This document shows positions 1 to 7,044 of a DNA stretch of 23,518 nt, in pieces. Origin of the DNA: JAGOSP01 sp964428075 (lineage in GTDB: Bacteria; Patescibacteriota; Minisyncoccia; Moranbacterales; UBA1568); NCBI GenBank assembly GCA_964428075.1, contig CAYRWQ010000012.1, positions 1 through 23,518 on the forward strand. Direction: 5' to 3'. Below the pieces are notes generated by a model. That model worked only from the letters and a program-made list of their open reading frames with translations, searched no databases and had not been told where the DNA came from. Within the stretch, counting starts at the first letter, position 1. Every line of letters begins with the position of its first letter. The translations under genes and the position numbers were made by a program.

Positions 1-446
1 TCTGGTCGATCCGCAAGAAAATAAATCCAATACCGCAATTGGTCAACGATCTCATCACTCGACAAGTTACGCGTAAATCCCATACTCCCTGTCGCGCAAA
101 ACGTACAAGCCATAGCACACCCTATCTGTGTTGACACGCACACCGTATATGCATTACGCGCATTGCGCATCAATACAGTCTCGATACGCTTCCCATCCGA
201 CAGTATCAGCAAGGCCTTGAATGTATCCCGTTTCTGACTCCAAAATACTTGCGACTCCCGATACGTCAAGAAGGCCGATTCCTGTTCAAGGAGGTTCCGC
301 CACGCCACGGGGAGCGTGGTGATATCCTGAAACGAATGAATAAGCGGTGAAAATAGAGTCTGTTCGATCTGGGCCAACCGCCACAAGGGCGCATCTGGAA
401 AACGCGCTTGAAAAAACTCCCGTCTGGTCTGAGTGTGCGTAGACAT
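1..446 (-). CDS. rlmN: RlmN, 23S rRNA (adenine-C2)-methyltransferase, 5' part only
   Basis: The frame starts with ATG at 446 and stays open to the left edge, giving the first 148 residues. It carries the radical-SAM signature CAMACTFC (C110, C114, C117, spacing CX3CX2C), preceded by VSTQIGC and followed by ATGSMGFTRNLSSDEIVDQ. This block is typical of RlmN/Cfr. The family uses a 4Fe-4S cluster and SAM to methylate C2 of A2503 in 23S rRNA, and RlmN also methylates A37 of some tRNAs. Residues 1-95 fit the N-terminal accessory domain, including a typical SDGKRIETVLM segment. The C-terminal half of the barrel and the catalytic cysteine that forms the methyl intermediate lie outside the window. 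RlmN is preferred over Cfr because this is a core-gene setting, but the fragment cannot fully separate them. It lies downstream of the pilus genes in the same direction and has its own promoter. Confidence 0.93.
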   Translation of the reverse strand, partial: MSTHTQTRREFFQARFPDAPLWRLAQIEQTLFSPLIHSFQDITTLPVAWRNLLEQESAFLTYRESQVFWSQKRDTFKALLILSDGKRIETVLMRNARNAYTVCVSTQIGCAMACTFCATGSMGFTRNLSSDEIVDQLRYWIYFLADRP

Positions 447-452
447 CAGTCC

Positions 453-481
453 ACTCTAACAATCCCACTCGTTATCGTCAA
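453..481 (-). promoter_or_regulatory. Putative sigma70-type promoter of rlmN
   Basis: On the minus strand, TTGACG (476-481) and TAGAGT (453-458) are separated by exactly 17 bp. A TG one base upstream of the -10 makes it an extended -10. A start site 6-8 nt beyond the -10 would fall at or next to the A of the rlmN ATG (446), leaving essentially no leader. The motif match is visible; promoter activity is inferred. Confidence 0.5.
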
Positions 482-500
482 CACGAACATCTAGGCACGC

Positions 501-848
501 TCATCGACCATCCTTCTTGATGTGCTGGTCCAGACGAAAGAAGTCATGCATCAATACCGGATCCACCCGATACCGTTCTTGTCGGACATGAAGATCATCT
601 ATGACCTTACGAAAACGCTCTGTACGAAGAGTCGTTTCCTGAGAATACGATTCCAAAAACGTTCTCTTCTCATGCTCGTTCCAGCTATATCGGTAAAGAC
701 TATAGTACCAATACCCGGAACCCGCTACCAAAACACAAAAGAAAAGGCTGATAAACACCCTCCGATACGACTGATACCAGAATAACATCCCTTTCCATGA
801 AGCAAATCGAGCATGTAATAGAGCTGGACGAAATGAGGCAAGTTTCAT
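501..848 (-). CDS. Small single-pass membrane protein at the end of the pilMNO cluster
   Basis: Not recognised by sequence. The 115-residue product has a basic N terminus (residues 1-30), one strong transmembrane helix (about 31-51, rich in F, L, V, Y and W), and a charged, probably helical outer part of about 60 residues. This is the same overall plan as PilN and PilO. The ATG at 848 is 4 nt after the pilO stop and has GGTGA about 7 nt upstream, inside the pilO end. A longer version from a TTG at 887 would overlap pilO and is less likely. The gene holds the position of pilP in pilMNOP operons, but there is no lipobox cysteine and no PilP-like beta domain. It may be an extra inner-membrane component of the pilus alignment complex. 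That role is inferred only from position and topology. Confidence 0.7.
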   Translation of the reverse strand: MKLASFRPALLHARFASWKGMLFWYQSYRRVFISLFFCVLVAGSGYWYYSLYRYSWNEHEKRTFLESYSQETTLRTERFRKVIDDLHVRQERYRVDPVLMHDFFRLDQHIKKDGR

Positions 849-852
849 AAAT

Positions 853-1710
853 TCACCGTTTGAAATGATAGACAATAAGATCGGCAACTAACTCCAAGAC
901 AAAATCGTTTTCCGGAACCTCTTGATGAACCGGCACCGGCTCTGGAACATCAAGCGTATTGGTATTCACCTCAGATTGAGCCACACCAGAAGTATCAGAA
1001 ATGGGCGTGTTCGGCAAAGACGCCGCGCCGGGAGAAACACGTTCCTTCGCAGGTTTTTCCTTGCGCATCGCATCGATTGCAATCACATCCAGGGCCACTG
1101 GCATATTTTCTACTCGATGAAGATAAGTAATCACTTGTTGTGTCTCCCCGATAATCCGCAACCCAAGATGTGTGTAAGAATCACTAGGCAGATTCTCCAA
1201 AATTCCTGATCCTTTTTTAACCTTCTTATTTGGAGCATTTTTGGCATTCCCCGAATCAGAGGTGGTTTCTTTCGATTTTCCATCATCGGGTTCACCTTCC
1301 TTCTTCGTATCCTTATCCGTAGTCGCGGGAACGTTCGTGTTTGTGGTTGACTTCTTAACCATTTTCGGTGGCACAATAGGATCACGCGCCTCGATAACAA
1401 TCTCGACCCCGCTCTCTCCAGCCAAGGACTCCAAGCGCTCCACAAATTCAATCATATGCTCCTGATCAGTGAAAATGTCCATTGTACTCTCGTTATCCAG
1501 AATAATGTCATGCTGGTCAGCGTATTCCTCAAGTTTACCCAATTGTCTACTGCGCTCTTCACGAATCACCAACATCTCTTGGATCGCGTCACGTTCGCTC
1601 CGGATATTCGCAAATAACCACCGAATACCAAACCAATATGTCAGCACCATGGCCACGAGTATGATCAAGAAAAGAATAAGTCCGTATTTCCGCTTTAAAT
1701 ATTCGCTCAT
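853..1710 (-). CDS. pilO: PilO-like type IV pilus inner-membrane protein with low-complexity inserts
   Basis: The 285-residue protein has a short cytoplasmic N terminus and one transmembrane helix (about 11-28). A coiled segment follows (about 34-65), then two patches that fit the ferredoxin-like core of PilO (about 83-108 and 175-215). PilO pairs with PilN to link the cytoplasmic PilM ring to the pilus machinery. Two hydrophilic low-complexity stretches interrupt it: about 118-168, rich in K, T, E, D and N, and about 217-268, rich in P, S and V. They make it longer than the usual roughly 200 residues. The ATG at 1710 is chosen because it forms an ATGA overlap with the pilN stop; a TTG at 1731 is possible. 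Sequence similarity in this family is low, so identification rests on topology plus order after pilM and pilN. Confidence 0.8.
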   Translation of the reverse strand: MSEYLKRKYGLILFLIILVAMVLTYWFGIRWLFANIRSERDAIQEMLVIREERSRQLGKLEEYADQHDIILDNESTMDIFTDQEHMIEFVERLESLAGESGVEIVIEARDPIVPPKMVKKSTTNTNVPATTDKDTKKEGEPDDGKSKETTSDSGNAKNAPNKKVKKGSGILENLPSDSYTHLGLRIIGETQQVITYLHRVENMPVALDVIAIDAMRKEKPAKERVSPGAASLPNTPISDTSGVAQSEVNTNTLDVPEPVPVHQEVPENDFVLELVADLIVYHFKR

Positions 1711-2270
1711 AATTTCGTATCGTGAAGGCAATCATTCTTGAGAGTGATATCCATCTGAAAACTGACCTGTTTCTGCGCTAAAAGATTTGAAAGTGGCAAG
1801 TGAACATCCGAAAAACATGCCTCACTCTCGAGTGATTCGTTAAAAGCAATGAGATCGTCCCGCGTTTGTGCCACTCCAGAAATAGATAATTGGAAGTCCT
1901 TGGTAGTAACCCGCTCAAGAATCACTGCATCATTCATATGGCGATCCAAGACCAGAAAAACAGTGCTAAAGAGAAAGTGTTCCTTATTTGTCATAAAACT
2001 CACGTCCACTCTCTTATTCGTTTCTCGAAACCTCTCTTCAAAGATTTTCAGACGCTTCTCTTCGTCACGATACTGATCGAATTCCTGGCTTAACGTCTCC
2101 TGATGCTTCTGCTCAACACTCAGAAGCGTGTACGCACCAAGCAATATCCCAAGGAAAAAAAGTTCAAGTGAAAAAAGTAAAAACACTTGCCACACAAAAA
2201 ACCGAAACCGCATCCGCTGTTCAGTGAGCGTTTTCTTATCTGCTGGTAACAAATTAAGTAATATTTTCAT
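1707..2270 (-). CDS. pilN: PilN-like type IV pilus inner-membrane assembly protein
   Basis: The 187-residue protein opens with MKILLNLLPADKK. The NLLP motif near the N terminus is what PilN uses to dock into PilM. One transmembrane helix follows (about 24-50), then a coiled segment (about 52-88) and a small alpha/beta domain (about 100-185). The member as a whole matches the fimbrial-assembly PilN family in length and layout. It forms the inner-membrane heterodimer with PilO. The gene overlaps the end of pilM by 17 nt and shares ATGA with pilO, so pilM, pilN and pilO are very likely translationally coupled. Confidence 0.88.
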   Translation of the reverse strand: MKILLNLLPADKKTLTEQRMRFRFFVWQVFLLFSLELFFLGILLGAYTLLSVEQKHQETLSQEFDQYRDEEKRLKIFEERFRETNKRVDVSFMTNKEHFLFSTVFLVLDRHMNDAVILERVTTKDFQLSISGVAQTRDDLIAFNESLESEACFSDVHLPLSNLLAQKQVSFQMDITLKNDCLHDTKL

Positions 2271-3348
2271 ATTCGTCTATACCACGAAGCGCCAGTCCTA
2301 TTGCTGTTGAATACTGTACAGCATGGTTACGATCAATCGGCGGAAGTCTGTTCCCAAGATGTACGTTCACCCATGGATTTCCAAAAGCAACATCACGACC
2401 TAGCCGTCTCGAAAAATACGGCAATAGCCCCTTCATATTGGCACCACCACCGCACAAAATAACCGTATCGATATCATTTGAATAATGCAGATTTCCCAGA
2501 TAGAAGCCGATTGATTTCTCAATTTCAGATGCGATACTCTCAATTACGGGCAAAACGGCCGTAAACGTAGGGCCATGTAATGCCAGAGAACCCAATCCTT
2601 GTTTTAATTTAATATCCTCCGCTTCCTGAAACGAAATCCGGAGATGTTTGGAAATAGCATCGGTAATCATCTGTGATGACAATGGAACGCTTGATGTAAA
2701 ACAAGGGATATTGCCAACCGAGATAAGAAAGCTGGTCCGACGATCACCGATATCCACAGTGAGTGTCGTTTTATGCTCGTCAGATTCTGAGAGTAAACTG
2801 CGTGCTTGAGCGATTGATTCAGTTTCAAGCCCGACAACATCGAGTCCAGCCGATTCAAGCGCTCCAACGAACTGATCGGCTATTCCTCGTGCTACCGCCA
2901 CGAATAAAACATTCATTTTCCCCTTCTCAATCGGCAATGCCTCTCCCAATATCTGCCAATCATAATAGACCTGATCGAGTGTCAACGGAATGTTCGCCTC
3001 AATTTCCCAACGTATCGCCTCACTCACCTCCTTCTCCTCCATCTTTGGCAAGGAAATCACCCGAAGGAATGCTTTTGTTTCTGGTAAGGAACACACCACT
3101 CGATGAGTTCGCATCTTCTTCATGGACGGCTCTTGTAGCAAGTCGCGTATCACATCAACCACTACATTCGCTTTTAAAATTTCTCCGTCAATCACGCTCC
3201 CTACTGGCAGAGCGGCCGAAGCGAAACCACCAACCCTGTGAGTTGCACCTTCACTTTCCATGCGAAGCACTTTAATGGAGAGATCCGACAAATCTAACCC
3301 AAACGAGCTTGGGAACACATCAAAAATTTTTTTTTGCAGAAAAGACAT
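2254..3348 (-). CDS. pilM: PilM, actin-like ATPase of type IV pilus assembly
   Basis: The 364-residue protein is full length for PilM. It has the actin/FtsA-like phosphate-1 motif (GLDLSDLSIKVLRM, about 17-30), the family block SLPETKAFLRVISLPKM (about 87-103), and IRWEIEANIPLTLDQVYYDW (about 112-131). The phosphate-2 motif is VDIGDRRTSF (about 198-207) and the adenosine motif is ILCGGGANMKGL (about 297-308). PilM forms a cytoplasmic ring that binds the PilN N terminus and helps couple the motor ATPases to the pilus. The ATG at 3348 has GGTGAT about 6 nt upstream. Codons 6-9 contain a run of nine A residues on the coding strand (3327-3335). A candidate promoter lies 38 nt upstream, so pilMNO may be expressed separately from the upstream pilin genes. 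Confidence 0.95.
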   Translation of the reverse strand: MSFLQKKIFDVFPSSFGLDLSDLSIKVLRMESEGATHRVGGFASAALPVGSVIDGEILKANVVVDVIRDLLQEPSMKKMRTHRVVCSLPETKAFLRVISLPKMEEKEVSEAIRWEIEANIPLTLDQVYYDWQILGEALPIEKGKMNVLFVAVARGIADQFVGALESAGLDVVGLETESIAQARSLLSESDEHKTTLTVDIGDRRTSFLISVGNIPCFTSSVPLSSQMITDAISKHLRISFQEAEDIKLKQGLGSLALHGPTFTAVLPVIESIASEIEKSIGFYLGNLHYSNDIDTVILCGGGANMKGLLPYFSRRLGRDVAFGNPWVNVHLGNRLPPIDRNHAVQYSTAIGLALRGIDEYENIT

Positions 3349-3385
3349 ATCACCAATTGATTTTTGTATTTCACTCCCTACACGT

Positions 3386-3394
3386 ATAATACCA
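3386..3394 (-). promoter_or_regulatory. Putative extended -10 promoter of pilM
   Basis: On the minus strand the gap between the PilX-like gene and pilM contains TGGTATTAT, an extended -10 (TG-N-TATTAT). It would give a leader of about 30 nt before the pilM ATG at 3348. There is no good -35 at 17 bp. This is the only sizeable gap (138 nt) inside the pilus locus. No terminator-like hairpin is evident in it. Confidence 0.38.
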
Positions 3395-3486
3395 CACTAT
3401 CCCATTCATCTTCCTGGTCACGGCCTCAGATCATATTGCACAACAGTACGGATGAGGACATTGCTACGCAAAAACCTGGACAGTAC

Positions 3487-4983
3487 CTATAATTCCTCCC
3501 ACAAGTCAATTAAATAGTTACTCCCAGTTGGAAAATAAGGCGGAGGACAATAGAGGAGATTATTATCATAGTACAAATTACGATTTCGATATCCCGATAC
3601 ATGATCCCCAAGTGCATTCGTCCATGCAAAACCATACCGTTGATTACTCGCAATCGCCCCATTAATGGTAATGGTATCGCGAATCGCATTCAAACCCGTA
3701 TAGTTCGCTCGACCAACCCGGCCTGCTTGTGCCATCAGCGCGGCATCGATACGCAAAAAGTCATTACTATTACGTGTGATCTCGACATCTCTCTGGCCGA
3801 TAATTCCAATCACTTCAGAACAATCGGCATGCGTATACCGAATATCCCGATTGATAAAGATGCTCCTTGTATCAGCAGTAACCAAGTTGGCCGCTACCAC
3901 CGTCAACTTCTTCGTATCCACTGTGCCCTCTAACCAAACATTATTCTCTACGAAGATCACCCCATTATCGATAATTGGATAGTTCGTGAGACATAATCCA
4001 GAGCACGTCGCGCATGTTCCCCCGCCCGCATTCCGGCGGTAATTCGTGATCCCATTGGTCCCCAAACCCGTAACCGGATTGAAGGGATCCGTGGTAGCCA
4101 CCCTACATACATCATACGTGCCATTTGCTTTAAGAATAATATGTCGACCCTGTTCAGAGTTATTAAAATATCTTCCCCTCCCTGCTTGAGCCTCGGATTT
4201 CATTAAGGATAGATCGCCAAGTACACCAGTGAAGTCTACCGGCGCGACCGGAAACTGCCGACCTACCTCAAAAATATCCGCGCGATTTGGCACGGCACTC
4301 GGCGGAGCCTCGGCGGGGCGAAACGCAGCATTCACGCCAACGGCTGGAGGTACGTTAACATGCGTATGCACACCAAACTCATCCCCTCCGGCATGATCAG
4401 GGTCGTTATGTCTCTCTACCGCGCTCGAAACCAAATTATGTGCCAATCCATCAAAACGGATACCTGCATTTGAATGAATCTTTCCAAACACCTCGGTTCC
4501 GACACCAAAACGCATGAAGTCGTTCGCAACCACTGCGCTCTCGCTCCAAGAAGGTCGTCGCAACCGAACTTTGACCGTGCGTGTCAGAGCTGGATTCGCT
4601 GTCGTATACCCAACCGAAGTGACATGCACAATAGTCGATCCGGTCGTTGGTGGTGTCACCGTGATTGAGTACTGACCATTATCATAATCAGCCACATAGG
4701 GTGTCGTTTTCCCAAGTACAGATCCAGAAGCCCAAAACGCCTGTACCTGACTCGCTGTACGCCCATCCAACTGATGCGCCAGATACCACTTATAAAAATG
4801 CACTCCTCCCTCAGCGATCTGCAAAGCCTGCTCCCGATCATGTTGCTTCATACTGTACTGCAACTGGGACACCACAAAAGTAATGATAGAGGTCAACAAA
4901 ATAAGACACGCCGACATGATAATCAGCACGTATGCCAAAACCGAACCCTGTCGTCTTCGTTGAAAAAACAGACCCATGTTCAT
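3487..4983 (-). CDS. PilX/GspK-like large minor prepilin
   Basis: The 498-residue protein starts with a basic leader ending in RRRQG (G13), followed by a hydrophobic helix (about 14-40) that reads as a type III prepilin signal. The conserved Glu at mature position +5 is absent, as is usual for GspK/PilX subunits that cap the pilus tip. A predicted PilX N-terminal region continues to about 70 (QALQIAEGGVHFYKWYL). The large remainder (about 100-498) is exported and rich in beta-strand, G, N and T. It contains MRFGVGTEVFGKIHSNAGIR (157-176), a pattern I associate with pilus proteins of this type. Six cysteines occur in the exported part (C293, C324, C327, C331, C388, C479), with a CX2CX3C cluster at 324-331. 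It starts 3 nt after the stop of the preceding prepilin gene. The family call is good; the tip role is inferred. Confidence 0.8.
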   Translation of the reverse strand: MNMGLFFQRRRQGSVLAYVLIIMSACLILLTSIITFVVSQLQYSMKQHDREQALQIAEGGVHFYKWYLAHQLDGRTASQVQAFWASGSVLGKTTPYVADYDNGQYSITVTPPTTGSTIVHVTSVGYTTANPALTRTVKVRLRRPSWSESAVVANDFMRFGVGTEVFGKIHSNAGIRFDGLAHNLVSSAVERHNDPDHAGGDEFGVHTHVNVPPAVGVNAAFRPAEAPPSAVPNRADIFEVGRQFPVAPVDFTGVLGDLSLMKSEAQAGRGRYFNNSEQGRHIILKANGTYDVCRVATTDPFNPVTGLGTNGITNYRRNAGGGTCATCSGLCLTNYPIIDNGVIFVENNVWLEGTVDTKKLTVVAANLVTADTRSIFINRDIRYTHADCSEVIGIIGQRDVEITRNSNDFLRIDAALMAQAGRVGRANYTGLNAIRDTITINGAIASNQRYGFAWTNALGDHVSGYRNRNLYYDNNLLYCPPPYFPTGSNYLIDLWEEL

Positions 4984-4986
4984 AGA

Positions 4987-5622
4987 TTAGTAGTTGTTGA
5001 GATTGCGGAGTTCTGCGAAAGATTCCACGTTGATATTATTCGGAGCATGTACTGGATCAATATTCACCAAAAGATGCACCTGTATCAACCGGATATCCTG
5101 CACCGCTATTGGGGTGGCTAAAGGATTATTAATGGTGTCAGCCGGGTAGTCTCTATTGTAATAGGAGAAAAGCGGATCAGTAGGAGTGTTGGAAATATAC
5201 TGTGCCATTTCCTGTACGACCTCATCACCAACTGGGTAACTCACGGGAGTAGTTGCGCTCGGATTCGTCACACCCCGATACAAAGAACCATCACTCAAAA
5301 AATAGTGTATTCGTTCTGTTACACCGTCCGCATCGACATCCAAATAGATTTTCAAATCAAAATCTGTGCCTGATTCAACCGGGTAGTCACCATTATCTGC
5401 CTGGCGGGCTCTCCGGATATCTTTTACTACCTGATTCACGCTCCGTGATGCTATGAGAGAAGCGTTGCCAGTTTCCAAGACGAACTTATTGCTTTTCCAA
5501 CTATTCAAAAAAAGAATAGTCATACCTTCCATGCCCATGAACAAAATAAAAATCGCGATGATCATCTCCACGAGAGACATACCGACCAACATCCTTTGCA
5601 TTACTCGTCTCCGATACACCAT
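4987..5622 (-). CDS. PilW/GspJ-like minor prepilin
   Basis: The 211-residue protein has a basic leader ending at G14, then MSLVEMIIAIFILFMGMEGM. The Glu at +5 (E19) and the hydrophobic helix (15-40) are the classic type IV prepilin N terminus, cleaved before M15 by prepilin peptidase. The globular domain contains GNASLIASRSVNQVVKDIRRA, which resembles PilW/GspJ proteins (an amphipathic helix followed by beta-strands). Residues 135-185 describe a loop-rich region with DPLFSYYNRD. The ATG at 5622 lies 12 nt after the stop of the previous prepilin gene, and its stop is 3 nt before the PilX-like gene, so it is co-transcribed and probably co-assembled with both. The prepilin call is secure; the J/W subtype rests on gene order and size. 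Confidence 0.85.
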   Translation of the reverse strand: MVYRRRVMQRMLVGMSLVEMIIAIFILFMGMEGMTILFLNSWKSNKFVLETGNASLIASRSVNQVVKDIRRARQADNGDYPVESGTDFDLKIYLDVDADGVTERIHYFLSDGSLYRGVTNPSATTPVSYPVGDEVVQEMAQYISNTPTDPLFSYYNRDYPADTINNPLATPIAVQDIRLIQVHLLVNIDPVHAPNNINVESFAELRNLNNY

Positions 5623-5634
5623 ACCATTCTGTAT

Positions 5635-7017
5635 TTATGAAGCATCAAGGGACACGGTCTGTTCTACCAGCGAAGATCCGGACAGGATAATCGTATCTGT
5701 TTCGGTCACAAATCCTGAAGCACTCACTTCTATATCGTAGGTCCCAACATCCAACGGTACGGCACTGGTCGGAAAATACACCTGCCCATATGTATCCGCT
5801 GTCAGTGTAGTGTCATATCCCAATGATACATTATGCAACCGTACCGACGCAGCCGCAATTGGTGTTCCGTCACTGGTATTCGTTACTGTAATCAATGCGG
5901 AACGCATAGTCTTATCCGCTAAAATAAACTTGATGGTTGTTGTGTCCCCTGCCATCGCATTGAGAACGTCGTGCGTCGCTGCTTCTGGATCCAATCGCAA
6001 GAATTGATACTGAGTTGTTTCGCTTAGATCAAGCGCAACCGTATACGCGCCAGAACTGCGGTCTGAAAAATTCTTTCGGCCATCTGAATCAGTGACCGTC
6101 GTCTGAGAGAAATCATAGACCGGCACACTACTTACTGCATCTGTACCGATGACCGACCCTCCGCTCAGTGTGAAATCCACATTTGGGATCTCGACGCCGA
6201 AAGGATCTTCGGTGTATATCTCAATATCCGCATATTCATCCATCACCAGCGTGGTCGCCGTGAGACTCCCCGCAACAACAGACGCGTGCACATTTGTTGG
6301 TTTGAACACCGATGTCGGATATGGGGCATACGTCAAGACACCATAATACCCACTCTTATCCGCAGAGATATGATAGTCCTGAGCCGATGCGAGTGCTCCG
6401 GGGAACATCAGGTTCCCATTCGTGTCAGTTGTGGCGGTAATGTTGACATTTGGAACCACCGAGGTATTTGTAATGTGCACAGAGGCATCCGCGACCCCTA
6501 TCCCAGCATTATTTAATACATTAATCGAAAGAATACCTGTACCGGCCGCCACCGACTCCACCCCATCCAACGAAAAGAGTGACGTCATCCGCACCTGCTC
6601 CGAAACACTGGCTGACCCCCACGAAACCGTTACTGTCACTTTTTTATAATCATTTGGGGCGATGTCAGTACTCGCCGCGAGTGTCCCATCAGTCGCATCA
6701 TCGATAAACTGCACCACAGTATGCACCGTATATGAGGTATTATTCGCAAGAATCGTCTGATCCTGACTCAATATGCCATTTGGAATACCAGTCGTCGTAC
6801 CAATATTGTCGAACACCAATCCTCGGATCATCTCCATCTGCTGGTCGGCGATAGCGCTCGCTCCGAGCCGATACTTGGCATTCTGAATCTGAGCCGTTCC
6901 CAAGCTCCAAGTCTGATAAAAGGTCAGTGTAATCAGAGAGACAACAAACAGCACCACGAATGCTTCGATAAGCGTGAAACCCGATACTCGCCCCGTACTC
7001 CTCACCAATCGCCCCAT
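5635..7017 (-). CDS. Minor prepilin with carboxypeptidase-regulatory/Ig-like modules
   Basis: From the ATG at 7017 the product has 460 residues; a GTG at 7029 adds four. The leader ends in RVSG (G13) and is followed by FTLIEAFVVLFVVSLITLTF, a textbook prepilin helix with Glu at +5 (E18). A pilin-like domain (about 40-155) is followed by three repeated beta-sandwich modules. They begin near ILSINVLNNAGIGVADASVH (about 160), ADIEIYTEDPFGVEIPNVDF (about 262) and SALITVTNTSDGTPIAAASV (about 375). The first and third have the carboxypeptidase-regulatory-like pattern: a strand, GxPIxxAxV, TDxxGxxxFP, then YxIxVSxxGF. Such modules are common in surface proteins and often mediate adhesion or stability. 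In the operon it occupies the place of GspI/PilV. It may be an adhesive subunit at the pilus tip (inference). Confidence 0.85.
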   Translation of the reverse strand: MGRLVRSTGRVSGFTLIEAFVVLFVVSLITLTFYQTWSLGTAQIQNAKYRLGASAIADQQMEMIRGLVFDNIGTTTGIPNGILSQDQTILANNTSYTVHTVVQFIDDATDGTLAASTDIAPNDYKKVTVTVSWGSASVSEQVRMTSLFSLDGVESVAAGTGILSINVLNNAGIGVADASVHITNTSVVPNVNITATTDTNGNLMFPGALASAQDYHISADKSGYYGVLTYAPYPTSVFKPTNVHASVVAGSLTATTLVMDEYADIEIYTEDPFGVEIPNVDFTLSGGSVIGTDAVSSVPVYDFSQTTVTDSDGRKNFSDRSSGAYTVALDLSETTQYQFLRLDPEAATHDVLNAMAGDTTTIKFILADKTMRSALITVTNTSDGTPIAAASVRLHNVSLGYDTTLTADTYGQVYFPTSAVPLDVGTYDIEVSASGFVTETDTIILSGSSLVEQTVSLDAS

Positions 7018-7044
7018 ACTCAAAAGCACATAAACATAAAAGTA

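Noticed and set aside
286..468. 60-residue minus-strand frame starting at 468
   Set aside because: It is out of frame with the clear RlmN coding sequence covering the same DNA and has no recognisable motif.
1707..1710. Possible recoded TGA (genetic code 25, as in some CPR groups)
   Set aside because: TGA ends pilN and thyA exactly where ATGA overlaps start the next genes, and no conserved protein has an in-frame TGA.
2763..3275. 170-residue plus-strand frame opposite pilM
   Set aside because: Antisense shadow of a well-supported pilM, with low-complexity P/S/R content typical of reverse-frame translation.
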